Of a stretch of DNA of 64,000 bases, positions 53,433 through 63,251 are shown one piece after another. The notes under the pieces are model-generated. The model saw only the letters and a program-made list of their open reading frames with translations, was not told the DNA's origin and did not search any database. A program made the position numbers and the translations under genes. Source of the stretch: UBA2330 sp035443185 (GTDB taxonomy: Bacteria; Bacteroidota; Ignavibacteria; Tepidaquicellales; Tepidaquicellaceae); contig DAORRV010000001.1 of the NCBI GenBank assembly GCA_035443185.1, positions 1 through 64,000 on the forward strand, read 5' to 3'. Position 1 is the stretch's first letter; every line of letters begins with the position of its first letter.

Positions 53433-55211
53433 ATGAAAAAATTGAAAATTATTATTCCTGTATTTGTGATTGTGTCTATTGCTGTAATATTCTGGACGAT
53501 TGCAGGGCTTGCATTTATTTATTCGACTGTAGACAGAGATAAGATGTTTAAATATTATCAGATCATTTCGGCAAAATATTATGAGAATTTTGAAGAAGAT
53601 TCATTGAATGAAGTTAATTCCGCTGTTATTAATTATCAGGATCTATATGATGTCAAAGCCTATTCACTTAAATTATCATTTGATATTCCCGATAAAAAAA
53701 TTTTCGGAATTATGAATATGAGATCTCTCTGTTTGTCAGATACTCTGAATTTTATTTATATAGACCTTAGTGATGATCTTAAAATAAATTCAATTAAAAT
53801 AAATGGTGATGAACTTTCAAAAAGCTCATACAAAAGGAATGATAATTTAATTGTTGCTGACAGCAGGGGATTGATTGATAAAGATGAAGAATTCAGTGTC
53901 GAAATTAATTATGAAGGTAAACCAATAAACAAAGGCTTCGATTCTTTCAATATTAAAAATTTTGACAATGAACCTTCTATTTATACTTTAAGCGAACCTA
54001 ATCACGCAAAGACCTGGTGGCCCTGTAAAGATGTATTAACTGATAAAGCTGATGTCGAAGTTATTATTACCGTCCCGAAAAAACTCACAGCAGTTTCAAA
54101 CGGAAAGCTTGAGAATATTTTGACAGATGAAGCAGGAATGAAAACTTTTCACTGGAGATCGGCTTATCCTACAGCTACTTATCTGGTTTCACTTGCGATC
54201 GGATATTATGACAGTTGGAATGATACTTATACTTCTGTTGACGGAAACATAAAAATGCCTGTCGAATATTATACATATCCATACTTAACAGAAAAAGCAA
54301 AGATCGACTGGAAAGAAACTCCTGAAATGTTAAGTTTCTTTTCTGAAAAATTCGGTGAGTATCCATTCATAAATGAAAAATACGGGATGGCTACATTCGG
54401 CTGGGTCGGAGGTGCGATGGAGCATCAGACTATTTCAAGTATGGGATATACACTCGTTACCGGAAACGGGAAATATGAAGATGTTGTAGTTCATGAACTT
54501 GTCCATCAATGGTATGGAGATGCTGTGACGCCGAAATCATGGAAGGACATCTGGCTGAATGAAGGTTTCGCCTCTTATGGAGAAGCTCTTTGGGTCGAAC
54601 ATAAAAATGGATTTGATGCATATAAAAATTTTATGAGAAAAAATGATTATTCGTTTTTTATGGGCACTCTTTATGATCCTGAGGGTTACATCTTCGGTCC
54701 TACAATATATAAAAAAGGAAGCTGGGTTCTACATATGCTTAGAGGTGTTACGGGAGATTCACTCTTCTTTGAAATTCTCAAAACTTATTATGAAAAATTC
54801 AAATATCAGAATGCTGATACTTATGATTTTCAAAAAGTATGTGAGGACATTACGGGAAATGACTTGAAATATTTTTTCAATCAATGGATATTTACCGGCA
54901 CAGGGCGACCCGAATATAATTACTCATGGAATTTCGATCAGATAAATAAATCACAGGAAAACTCAAAAGAAAATTCAGAAACTTCATACAAAGTATCAAT
55001 TAATTTAAATCAAACACAGGAAGATTTGGAAGTATATTCCATGCCAATAAAGATATTGTTTAAAACAAACTCAGGAGATGAAGAGATCATAGTTTTTAAT
55101 GATAAAAGAAATCAGCAGATCGATCATACTTTAAAAGGTAAACCTATAGATGTTATTATAGATAATGATAACTGGGTTTTGAAAAAAATTAAAAAGGACG
55201 GTAACAATTAA
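53433..55211 (+). CDS. M1-family metallopeptidase
   Basis: This 592-residue exported or membrane-anchored aminopeptidase-like enzyme (signal anchor IIPVFVIVSIAVIFWTIAGL) has an N-terminal beta domain and the catalytic domain: the exopeptidase-type GAMEHQTISS, then zinc motif HELVHQW (His354, His358) and NEGFA with Glu377, spaced HExxH-(18)-E as in the M1 family. It cleaves peptides in the periplasm. The gene starts divergently from the LppM-like gene and is followed by the subtilisin gene on the same strand, 43 bases away. Confidence 0.9.
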   Translation: MKKLKIIIPVFVIVSIAVIFWTIAGLAFIYSTVDRDKMFKYYQIISAKYYENFEEDSLNEVNSAVINYQDLYDVKAYSLKLSFDIPDKKIFGIMNMRSLCLSDTLNFIYIDLSDDLKINSIKINGDELSKSSYKRNDNLIVADSRGLIDKDEEFSVEINYEGKPINKGFDSFNIKNFDNEPSIYTLSEPNHAKTWWPCKDVLTDKADVEVIITVPKKLTAVSNGKLENILTDEAGMKTFHWRSAYPTATYLVSLAIGYYDSWNDTYTSVDGNIKMPVEYYTYPYLTEKAKIDWKETPEMLSFFSEKFGEYPFINEKYGMATFGWVGGAMEHQTISSMGYTLVTGNGKYEDVVVHELVHQWYGDAVTPKSWKDIWLNEGFASYGEALWVEHKNGFDAYKNFMRKNDYSFFMGTLYDPEGYIFGPTIYKKGSWVLHMLRGVTGDSLFFEILKTYYEKFKYQNADTYDFQKVCEDITGNDLKYFFNQWIFTGTGRPEYNYSWNFDQINKSQENSKENSETSYKVSINLNQTQEDLEVYSMPIKILFKTNSGDEEIIVFNDKRNQQIDHTLKGKPIDVIIDNDNWVLKKIKKDGNN

Positions 55212-55254
55212 TTACAGCATTCTTAAATTCAAAAAAAGGTCATCTATCAATTAT

Positions 55255-58200
55255 ATGAATTCCGTAAAAATATTAACAACACTTTTTGTATTAGCTATTC
55301 TTTTCTGCAGCCATACAGTATTTTCACAAACAACTGTAATTATTAAATTCAAAGAAAACACACCTGCTTCAGTAATTTCAAACTTTAAAAATAACAGACC
55401 CGAATCAGGCAATTCTACTGTGTCGAAACTTAGCAGGGACTTTGGTTTGAAAAAGTCAAAACCTGTTTTCAATGAAAGGGTTTTGCAAAATTTTGATAAC
55501 AGGAATTTGTCGGATGCTATATCAAAAACAGGTCTCAACAGAATTTTTATTTCTGAAACTAATAATGAAAATCTTGATCTGCTACTGACTGCTGCTGGTA
55601 AAAATGAATTCATAGAATATATTCAGTTCAATAATGTTCTGAAAGTTGATGATATCCAAGGTCCTCCTGTTACACCAAATGATCCATATTACTCTGATCA
55701 AAATTACCTCAATATGATTGGAATGAATAATGCATGGGATATTACTTTGGGAGATTCTAATATAGTCATTGGCGTAATTGATACCGGTCTGGATTTTCTG
55801 CATCCGGATCTTCAGAACAGTTTTAAAATTAATTACGGTGAATACGGCAATGGCAAAGAATCAAACGGAATAGATGATGATAATAACGGATTCATTGATG
55901 ACTGGAGAGGATGGGATTTTACAGACGAACCGTTGACAGGCGATCCGAGAAGAGGTGATTATCTTGACCCTGATAATGATCCGACTGATGATAACAGTGT
56001 CTCACATGGTACTGCAGTAACAGGAATTATCAATGCAGGATTCAACAACATTACAGGTATTTCCTCTGTAGCACCCGGCTGTAAAGTAATGGTGCTTAGA
56101 GCTTTTGATGCTGAAGGTTACGGAGAAGAAGACGATGTTGCAAATGCAATTTTATACGGAGTTGCCAATGGTGTAAAAGTTTTCAATTTCAGTTTTGGAG
56201 ATTATGTATTCAGTAATCTTTTAAAAGATGTAATTAGATTTGCATATTTACAGAATGTTCTGATTATTTGCTCAGCAGGAAATGACGGTACAGACAGACT
56301 TCATTACCCTTCAGCTTATGATGAAGTGGTTTCTGTCGGAGCTTCAGACAATTCAAATAATAAAGCAAGTTTTTCTTCTTACGGTGAGACAGTTGATATA
56401 TTTGCACCGGGTTTTCAGAATTTAACTACAGTCCGTGTCGGCAAAGGCAGTTCGCAATACGGCGGTGATTATAATAAATTAAACGGCACTTCATTTGCAG
56501 CGCCGATCGTTGCAGGGATTTCCGGAATGCTTCTTTCAAAAAATCCTTCTCTTACTAATGAAGAGATAAGGGGTATTCTTGTTTCTACTACGGCTATGCT
56601 GCAAGGACAAAATTCATGGGATCATGTCAGATCTTCGGGAAGGGTCGATGCGTTGAATGCTCTTCAGAATTTTAATAATCCGACCATTTCAAGAATCCAC
56701 ACGCCGTCTCAGGATTATACTTTTGAGAATGATACTGTTACAGTCAGTGTCTCTGCTGCATCAAATTTATTTTTATCATACTCACTATATTATGCAAAAG
56801 GACAGAGACCTTCGGAATGGATTCCGCTACTTTCAAATCAGACTTCTCAGGTTCTCGGAGATACAGTCTTAAAGTGGAATACAGCCGGACTTCAGGATAC
56901 GTCATATACTTTGCGACTTGCTATAAATAGTAATTCAGGCAGGACTATTGAACACCGCATGATAATTTTTAAGGATAAGAATCCACCAATGTTTACCGAT
57001 ATTCAGTTTGGAAATCTGATTGATAAGAATAATTTTTCTCAATTGATTTTATTTGCTACAAATAAACGTACGCTCGGCAAAATTTATTATAAACGAAAAG
57101 GTTCAAGTGAACCGTATATTTCAGTTCTTGCAGACATCGGCACTCCGAATATAGGCTTTGTAACCAATGCACATTTCGGACTCCTAAACGGAAATAACCT
57201 TGCTCCGAATACGGAATATGAATTTTATGTTGAAGCCATTTCTCTAAACGGCAAGTCTGCAACATTTAGTGATACGGCATTTTATTTTTATACACAGCCG
57301 TCTATAAATAATTACGGATTTAATAACAAAAATTATAAACTTGGAAATTCACAGTTTGCAAGGACGGTAACTGACATAAATGGAAACGGTCTTAATGATC
57401 TTCTTGTAAATGATATTAATAATAATCTTAAGCTGAATGTATATGAATTCAGTAATGGTAATTTTCAGAAGATCTCGAATGACAACTGGGGAGATTTTAA
57501 GATCGCGAGAGATATTGCAGATGTTGACGGAGACGGTAAACTTGAGATACTTGCTTCGAGCGACAGAAACGGATTTCTCTATGAAGCTCCAAATCAGAAT
57601 GCCATACCTACTGACCTTGTCTGGAGTGATCAGGGAAACGGAAACTTCTGGTCGTCAATGATCGCTGATACTGACAGTGACGGTAAAAATGAATTACTTG
57701 GATTTGGTAACAGCGGACTCAGAATTCTTGAATCAACATCCGGTAATAATTTTAATCAGACTGCAAATCTTAACTTCTATGGTACAGATTCTATCACAAA
57801 CTCCCAGGTTGTACTTGTTGAAGATTTTGATAATGATGGGAAAAAAGATATAATGTTTTCAAATATATTTTACAGCCCTTCAAATCCAGGTATCCCAATC
57901 ACATGCGTTTCAGTTTATGAAAATGTTTCCGACAATAATTACCAAAGAGTTTTTATTGACAGTATATACAGATTTATAAAAGGTGAAAATATTGTTTCAG
58001 GTGATTTTAACGGTGACGGTAAAAAAGATTTTGCGCTCGGTGTGACCAGTCAGAATTCTGACTTTATACAATATTACAGTCTATACTCATATACTTCTGC
58101 GGGGGATAATCAGTATGAACTCCTGGACATTACGGATATTTATAATTATAAAGATTATACAAAAACATCTACTTTATCTGCTGATATAGACAATGACAAC

Positions 58201-59583
58201 AGAGATGAAGTGATTGTAAATGTCGGGACTTTATTTTACATTTTGAAATTCAACACGACACTTCAAAGATTTATGCCTGATTATTACAGAGAAGGAATGA
58301 ATTCATTTAATCAGATAGCATTTGATTTCGATGGTGACGGTGTAAAAGAGATCGGTGCAAATACTGTTGATGACTCCCTTATTTTCTTTGAAAAAGATAT
58401 TGCTTTTACAGGACCGGCGACACCTCTGAATCTCAAAGGTCATAGTATTGATTCCAACTCAGTGGAGCTTACATTTGAACCTGTCTCCGGTGCTGAAAGA
58501 TATAAGGTTTACAAAAGTGATTCGACAATGAATTTTTCTTTGTATGATTCTGTGGTTACTAATTTATTTATCGATCTGATTATTTTAAACAGGAAAAATT
58601 ATTATTATAAAATATCTTCAGTAGATGAGCAAAATTCTGTTAAAGAAAGTATGTTAACGGATCCTGTGAAAGTATATGTTCATAATAAATCACAACTGCT
58701 TTCAGCGGAATATCAAAACGGCGGTTTTCTTGTACTAAAATATTCAGAAAGAATTCCAACGCTGATTCCAAATCTGAGTTCATTTGTGATTTCGGGAAAT
58801 TCTGCTGTACCTTTTAATCCAAAGAATATTACAGCAAAAAGTAATTATGAATATTTCCTGACAATGAACAGCATTCCTGAAAATGGAAACTATAATGTAA
58901 AAGCTTTAGTGCTTACAGATTATTACGGCTCGCCTGTCGATACGAATACGAAAAGCTTTACAGTACTGGAAACAGATTCTATAAAATTTTATTTATCCAA
59001 ACTCGAGTTAATTGGTGAATACAGATTAACTGCTGAATTTAATATGGAAGTCGATTCTGTAAGTGGGAGGAATACATCGAATTATAAATTTCAGCCTTTG
59101 AATATTTCAGTGAGTTCTGTAACAATTGATAATGCAGACAGAAAAAAAGTTTATATTGACTTAGAGAAAAATTCAGTTATAGGTGCAACAGGAAAAAATT
59201 ATATCATGAATGTAAAAAATGTATATTCATCTGGAGGTATAAAGATAGTTGACGGAGCGGGAAGCAGTCTGGGTCTTATTTTTAACAAAGAAAACCTGAA
59301 TGAAATGTATGTATATCCAAATCCATACAGTGTCAGCACGGGTCAGGATTATATTACGTTTGCCAATATCACAAGAAATGCCAGTATCGATATTTATGAT
59401 CTGAAAGGAAAATTTATTTTAACAATAGCAGAAGCAGACGGCAACGGCGGAGTGGAGTGGGATTTAATGGATAGTGGTGGAAATGCAGTACCAACCGGTA
59501 TTTACATTTATGTTGCATCCGGAAAAAATTCCGACGGTCAGGATGTTGAAGAATTTACAGGTAAGTTTGCAGTAGTAAAGTAA
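55255..59583 (+). CDS. Large T9SS-secreted subtilisin-like protease with FG-GAP repeats
   Basis: This 1442-residue protein has a signal peptide (residues about 5-22), an inhibitor-like propeptide, and an S8 catalytic domain (about 150-475) with Asp176 (VIGVIDTGLDFLHP), His251 (SVSHGTAVTGI) and Ser413 (LNGTSFAAPIVAGI). A fibronectin-like region and FG-GAP/VCBS repeats follow, with Ca2+-type loops DINGNGLND, DVDGDGKLE, DTDSDGKNE, DNDGKKD and DFDGDGVKE. The C-terminal sorting region (PNPYSVSTG to EFTGKFAVVK) is T9SS-type but lacks the usual PNPFNP. It probably degrades external proteins. Confidence 0.92.
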   Translation: MNSVKILTTLFVLAILFCSHTVFSQTTVIIKFKENTPASVISNFKNNRPESGNSTVSKLSRDFGLKKSKPVFNERVLQNFDNRNLSDAISKTGLNRIFISETNNENLDLLLTAAGKNEFIEYIQFNNVLKVDDIQGPPVTPNDPYYSDQNYLNMIGMNNAWDITLGDSNIVIGVIDTGLDFLHPDLQNSFKINYGEYGNGKESNGIDDDNNGFIDDWRGWDFTDEPLTGDPRRGDYLDPDNDPTDDNSVSHGTAVTGIINAGFNNITGISSVAPGCKVMVLRAFDAEGYGEEDDVANAILYGVANGVKVFNFSFGDYVFSNLLKDVIRFAYLQNVLIICSAGNDGTDRLHYPSAYDEVVSVGASDNSNNKASFSSYGETVDIFAPGFQNLTTVRVGKGSSQYGGDYNKLNGTSFAAPIVAGISGMLLSKNPSLTNEEIRGILVSTTAMLQGQNSWDHVRSSGRVDALNALQNFNNPTISRIHTPSQDYTFENDTVTVSVSAASNLFLSYSLYYAKGQRPSEWIPLLSNQTSQVLGDTVLKWNTAGLQDTSYTLRLAINSNSGRTIEHRMIIFKDKNPPMFTDIQFGNLIDKNNFSQLILFATNKRTLGKIYYKRKGSSEPYISVLADIGTPNIGFVTNAHFGLLNGNNLAPNTEYEFYVEAISLNGKSATFSDTAFYFYTQPSINNYGFNNKNYKLGNSQFARTVTDINGNGLNDLLVNDINNNLKLNVYEFSNGNFQKISNDNWGDFKIARDIADVDGDGKLEILASSDRNGFLYEAPNQNAIPTDLVWSDQGNGNFWSSMIADTDSDGKNELLGFGNSGLRILESTSGNNFNQTANLNFYGTDSITNSQVVLVEDFDNDGKKDIMFSNIFYSPSNPGIPITCVSVYENVSDNNYQRVFIDSIYRFIKGENIVSGDFNGDGKKDFALGVTSQNSDFIQYYSLYSYTSAGDNQYELLDITDIYNYKDYTKTSTLSADIDNDNRDEVIVNVGTLFYILKFNTTLQRFMPDYYREGMNSFNQIAFDFDGDGVKEIGANTVDDSLIFFEKDIAFTGPATPLNLKGHSIDSNSVELTFEPVSGAERYKVYKSDSTMNFSLYDSVVTNLFIDLIILNRKNYYYKISSVDEQNSVKESMLTDPVKVYVHNKSQLLSAEYQNGGFLVLKYSERIPTLIPNLSSFVISGNSAVPFNPKNITAKSNYEYFLTMNSIPENGNYNVKALVLTDYYGSPVDTNTKSFTVLETDSIKFYLSKLELIGEYRLTAEFNMEVDSVSGRNTSNYKFQPLNISVSSVTIDNADRKKVYIDLEKNSVIGATGKNYIMNVKNVYSSGGIKIVDGAGSSLGLIFNKENLNEMYVYPNPYSVSTGQDYITFANITRNASIDIYDLKGKFILTIAEADGNGGVEWDLMDSGGNAVPTGIYIYVASGKNSDGQDVEEFTGKFAVVK

Positions 59584-59598
59584 ATTTTTGTTGAGCAT

Positions 59599-59630
59599 AA
59601 AAAAAGGCGGCATGACAGCCGCCTTTTCTA
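59599..59630. terminator. Bidirectional terminator
   Basis: AAAAGGCGGC (59602-59611) and GCCGCCTTTT (59618-59627) form a 10-bp stem with loop ATGACA, with A-run before and T-run after. It lies between the convergent subtilisin gene and the HU gene and serves both. Confidence 0.92.
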
Positions 59631-59646
59631 TTAATACTAATTATAA

Positions 59647-59919
59647 TTATTTTACGTGATCTGCAAGAGTCTTTCCTGCTTTGAATTTTGCAACTTTTTT
59701 TGCAGCAATTTTAATCTCTTTTCCAGTCTGGGGGTTTCTTCCTAATCTTGCTTTTCTTTTTGAAATTGAGAAAGTTCCGAATCCTACAAGTGAAAGCTTA
59801 CCACCTTTTTTTAACGTCTTTTTTACACCGTCAATTATTGATTCTAAAGCTGCTCTTGCCTGAACTTTTGTGATCTCTGCATCTCCTGCCATTTTGGTAA
59901 CCAGTTCTTCTTTTGTCAT
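59647..59919 (-). CDS. HU-family DNA-binding protein
   Basis: This 90-residue histone-like protein matches the family: TKEELVTKMAGDAEITKVQA at the start, the core LSLVGFGTFSISKRKARLGR, and the DNA-bending arm GRNPQTGKEIKIAAKKVAKF with its Pro tip. It forms dimers that bend DNA. It is monocistronic, ending at the bidirectional terminator. Confidence 0.95.
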   Translation of the reverse strand: MTKEELVTKMAGDAEITKVQARAALESIIDGVKKTLKKGGKLSLVGFGTFSISKRKARLGRNPQTGKEIKIAAKKVAKFKAGKTLADHVK

Positions 59920-60319
59920 GTTATTTATTGTTTGATTTTGAAAAAATAATTATAACAAAAATAACATTGATTTATTTAAAAATCAATCTTTAATTAATAA
60001 TACCATTTTTTCAGGGTTTAACGCATTACTAAAAACAAATTTACATTATTTCTTATTAAAATTATTATTCGAACTCTAACTATACATTTTTACATTTATC
60101 TGATTTCAATTCCAATATTGTTCCTTCAAAGTCTATTTCAATTGCACTATTTAAATGGTTTTTGATATTTCTGTCATAATCTCCGTTGATTGGAAGAAGT
60201 TTATCAAAGACATTTTTGCAGTAGAATGCTTTATTGTCTATTCCGGGTGTGATAAAGTTTTAGAGTAAAAAAGGTGAAATTTTTTGAAGAAAAATTGAAA
60301 TGAAGTAGTTTTATAAATG
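59920..60319. other. Intergenic region with a short coding-like fragment
   Basis: Only one candidate is seen: a 60-codon - strand frame (60080-60259) reading ITPGIDNKAFYCKNVFDKLL and on to FEGTILELKSDKCKNV, then stop, with a stop just upstream and no start codon. It looks like the tail of a decayed gene, but I cannot identify it. The rest is A/T-rich. Confidence 0.4.
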
Positions 60320-60406
60320 CGGAGAAGGAGGGATTCGAACCCTCGATAGAGTTACCCCTACAACAGTTTTCGAGACTGCCGCATTCAACCGCTCTGCCAC
60401 CTCTCC
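60320..60406 (-). tRNA. tRNA-Ser (anticodon CGA)
   Basis: The 87-base cloverleaf is read on the - strand: acceptor GGAGAGG pairing with CTTCTCC, D-arm GGTGGCAGAGCGGTTGAA, anticodon loop CT-CGA-AA, a long variable arm, and T-arm GAGGGTTCGAATCCCTC. The long variable arm and anticodon CGA give serine (UCG codons). The CCA end is not encoded. Confidence 0.95.
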
Positions 60407-60460
60407 AATATTAAATTCTAAATTTTAAATATTAAATTCTAAATTTTAAATATTAAATTA
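60407..60460. repeat. Two tandem 21-bp repeats between tRNA genes
   Basis: Two exact A/T-rich copies (60407-60427 and 60428-60448; AATATTAAATTCTAAATT and on) plus a partial third lie directly after the tRNA-Ser(CGA) 5' end. Confidence 0.8.
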
Positions 60461-60620
60461 TTATAAATTAGAAAATACTTTATTCCTGATGTTAAGTTTT
60501 TGTTTGATTTCCTTTGAAAATATTAAATTGTTTTGAACAAACAATATTGTGTGAGGGATATTGAAAAATCATTTTTTATCCTTTAAAAATTGCATTAAAG
60601 TAAAGTATTAAATTTAACAG

Positions 60621-60707
60621 CAGAGAGTGCGGGATTCGAACCCGCGAAGACCTTGCGACCTTACACACTTTCCAGGCGTGCTCCTTCAACCACTCGGACA
60701 ACTCTCT
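60621..60707 (-). tRNA. tRNA-Ser (anticodon GGA)
   Basis: The 87-base cloverleaf on the - strand has acceptor AGAGAGT pairing with ACTCTCT, D-arm TCCGAGTGGTTGAAGGA, anticodon loop CT-GGA-AA, a long variable arm, and T-arm GCGGGTTCGAATCCCGC. It reads serine UCC/UCU codons. CCA is not encoded. It lies 214 bases upstream of tRNA-Ser(CGA). Confidence 0.96.
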
Positions 60708-61058
60708 ATAAATTTCAATTGCAAATATAAACCTTTGAAATCTCAAATTCTTTATAAAAATAATTATCTTTATAAATTAAACATAAATTCAAAAAATTTG
60801 CTGTATCAAAAGTTTTTATAATCATACGTTTCAATTACCGGAATTATATATAAATTTTGTTTTTTCCTGTCTATTTTTTTGATAAATGTAATGATTCCAA
60901 AAACATTATTTTCTAAGGAAAACAATGAAAACACGTTATATTTGGACTAAATCAGTAAGTAGATTCCTTTTTACTGGTGATTTTTGGTGAAATAATTCTT
61001 TGGAAAATATACCAGACAGTATTAATTTTGTGAAGTTTATTAATTAAAATCATTTATC

Positions 61059-62990
61059 ATGAAAACAGTTATAATTTTATTAATGCTACAAATCTCGGTA
61101 TTGACATTCGGTCAGTCTGAGAAGATCGGAGATGAACTTTATCTTTACTCCGATAAAAATTCATCACAGCCAAACTGTACCGCGGAAGAAATTAAATTTG
61201 ATCCTGCAATACATGAAAACATTTCAGGACCTTTAAATATGGGAGGACCTTCATATGACTGGCCATTAAAAGCAGCACTTAATGAAGGATTAGTTATAGT
61301 AAATTATGTAGATGATCTTGCAGGTGGCAGTATAAAGGATTATAATGACAATGACTGGTCATATAACGGTCATAACGGAACTGACATTTGTCTGCATGAT
61401 TTTCGTAACATGGACAGATTTTATGCTATTAAAGCTGCTGAATCAGGAGTGGTCATACAGACAGTAATGAATAATTTTGACAGAAATACCGGATGGAGTA
61501 ATGTAGATCCTGCCAATAAAATACTTATAAAACATGACGACGGGAGCTATGCATATTATTATCATCTTATGAAAAAATCAGTAACTGTAAAACTCGGTGA
61601 GTATGTACAGAAAGGAAGAATAATTGGATATGTTGGAAGTTCCGGAGTTTCTACAGATGCACACCTACATTTCGAATCAGGATATTTTGTAAATGGAACT
61701 TGGAACAAAAGAGATCCCTGGCAGGGAGATTATAATCATCTGCCTTCACAATGGGCTGATCAGGAAGCATATGTAGGAAATACAGCTTTTAAATTACACG
61801 ATATGGGTGTTTTTACTTCGAGTCTGATAGGAGGAGATATGGATAATATTCCTATCTCTTATTTTAAGGAAAGAATTTTTACTCCAAATACAGTCAGCGG
61901 ATATGAAGGCAGGATTGGTTTCTGGCTGCAGCTTCAGGGAAATAATACAGGAAAGCAGATAAGATATGAAATTAGAAGATCAGATGGTTCTTTATTTGAT
62001 GATACTTATTTTTACCTTAATAGTCAGGCACAATTTGCATGGTCCTGGTGGACACCGACTTTTAATGTAGGAATAGGTACAACCGGTGACTGGTATGTAA
62101 GAGTTCTATATGACAATGTAGAAAAGGGAAGATATTTTTTTGACGTGCAGCTTCTAACATCAAACCGTCCGAGAATGTATCCTGTTGCCGCTAAATGTTT
62201 CAGGAGATCTATATTCGTTCAGAGAGATACTCTCAGAGTAAGACCTGTAAGAGCAAACATGCAGTACCAGCTGGTGAATGCACCTCCAAATGTTTCGCTG
62301 ACCAATGATTCAATCTTAACCATATCAACATTTGACCAGCCATTCAGATCATATGATTTTAAAGTTATTGGAAGTATGGGCGGAAGTGCAAGTCTACGTG
62401 ATACTATGCTTTATAAACTTATAGATACAACAAAGAATCATTCATCAGGAAACGGGATTGTTTCACTTGAATTGAAATCATATTTAGAAGGGAGATATAA
62501 CGGTTCTAGTATGGAAGAAGATACTATAACGGTTTTGTTAAGATCTCCATTGTCTCCATATGCACTTGTTGATTATGATAAAGTATTAACTCTTTCAAAC
62601 GGAACATGCATTGCAAACTTCCCAAATGCATCAAGCGGTATTTATTATTACATATTGATCCGCCACAGGAATTCCATCGAGACATGGGCTAAGACAGTAC
62701 AGCAATTCCAGCTTGGTTATCCTTTAAGTTATAATTTTACAACTTCAAAAACAAAAGCTTACGGAGATAATCTCAAATTAAAAGGAGGTGAATATTGTAT
62801 TTATTCAGGAGACGTTAATCAGGACGGAGCAGTGGATGTAACTGACGTTAGCATGGTAGATAATGATATTTCAATATTTGTTCAGGGATATGAAGTAACT
62901 GATCTTGATGGAGATAATTTTGTTGATGCTTCTGACCAGGCAATTGCTGATAATAATTCATTTAACTTTGTAGTAAAGATCAGACCTTAG
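61059..62990 (+). CDS. Secreted M23 metallopeptidase with dockerin-like tail
   Basis: This 643-residue secreted protein has a signal peptide (MKTVIILLMLQISVLTFGQ). Its M23/LytM domain (about 95-215) has zinc ligands His105 and Asp109 (GHNGTDI) and HLHFE (His202-His204). It should cut peptidoglycan cross-bridges or external peptides. Beta-sandwich domains follow, then a C-terminal dockerin-like pair of Ca2+ loops (DVNQDGAVDVTD, DLDGDNFVDASD) and a final NNSFNFVVKIRP. No T9SS domain is present. The last ~170 residues resemble those of the lipase at 25 kb. Confidence 0.88.
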   Translation: MKTVIILLMLQISVLTFGQSEKIGDELYLYSDKNSSQPNCTAEEIKFDPAIHENISGPLNMGGPSYDWPLKAALNEGLVIVNYVDDLAGGSIKDYNDNDWSYNGHNGTDICLHDFRNMDRFYAIKAAESGVVIQTVMNNFDRNTGWSNVDPANKILIKHDDGSYAYYYHLMKKSVTVKLGEYVQKGRIIGYVGSSGVSTDAHLHFESGYFVNGTWNKRDPWQGDYNHLPSQWADQEAYVGNTAFKLHDMGVFTSSLIGGDMDNIPISYFKERIFTPNTVSGYEGRIGFWLQLQGNNTGKQIRYEIRRSDGSLFDDTYFYLNSQAQFAWSWWTPTFNVGIGTTGDWYVRVLYDNVEKGRYFFDVQLLTSNRPRMYPVAAKCFRRSIFVQRDTLRVRPVRANMQYQLVNAPPNVSLTNDSILTISTFDQPFRSYDFKVIGSMGGSASLRDTMLYKLIDTTKNHSSGNGIVSLELKSYLEGRYNGSSMEEDTITVLLRSPLSPYALVDYDKVLTLSNGTCIANFPNASSGIYYYILIRHRNSIETWAKTVQQFQLGYPLSYNFTTSKTKAYGDNLKLKGGEYCIYSGDVNQDGAVDVTDVSMVDNDISIFVQGYEVTDLDGDNFVDASDQAIADNNSFNFVVKIRP

Positions 62991-63064
62991 AATTTTTTTG
63001 GACGTGAAACAAAAGTATGTTTCATGATAAACAGCTGATAATTCCCCAAAAGAATCAGCGAACA

Positions 63065-63100
63065 GAGCAGGGTGAAATTTATCCTGCTCTTTCTTTTTTC
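63065..63100 (+). terminator. Rho-independent terminator
   Basis: GAGCAGG (63065-63071) and CCTGCTC (63083-63089) form a 7-bp stem followed by TTTCTTTTTT. It ends the M23 gene 75 bases after its stop. Confidence 0.82.
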
Positions 63101-63108
63101 AGAGAGTA

Positions 63109-63128
63109 GAAACGGTTAAAACCGTTTA
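63109..63128. repeat. Dispersed palindrome, copy 4
   Basis: GAAACGGTTAAAACCGTTTA, a near-palindromic member of the family at 47.5-47.9 kb. Confidence 0.8.
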
Positions 63129-63231
63129 TCCACTGACATCATCTACAACATTATTGCCTGTCTCATGTTTAGAGTCTTCTTAACAAAATATACATTTACA
63201 TATAATAACAACATTCTCCGACTTCACCCCA

Positions 63232-63251
63232 GAAACGGTTAAAACCGTTTC
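63232..63251. repeat. Dispersed palindrome, copy 5
   Basis: GAAACGGTTAAAACCGTTTC ends exactly where the S9 peptidase stop codon begins (63252), so it may serve as that gene's transcript end. It is 123 bases from copy 4. Confidence 0.82.

Noticed and set aside
55251..55613. A - strand frame in the subtilisin N-terminus
   Set aside because: It is antisense to a signal peptide and propeptide continuous with the S8 domain.
60627..60821. Open frame beginning MRDSNPRRPCDLTHFPGV
   Set aside because: It is a well-known false translation of the antisense strand of a tRNA-Ser gene (60621-60707).
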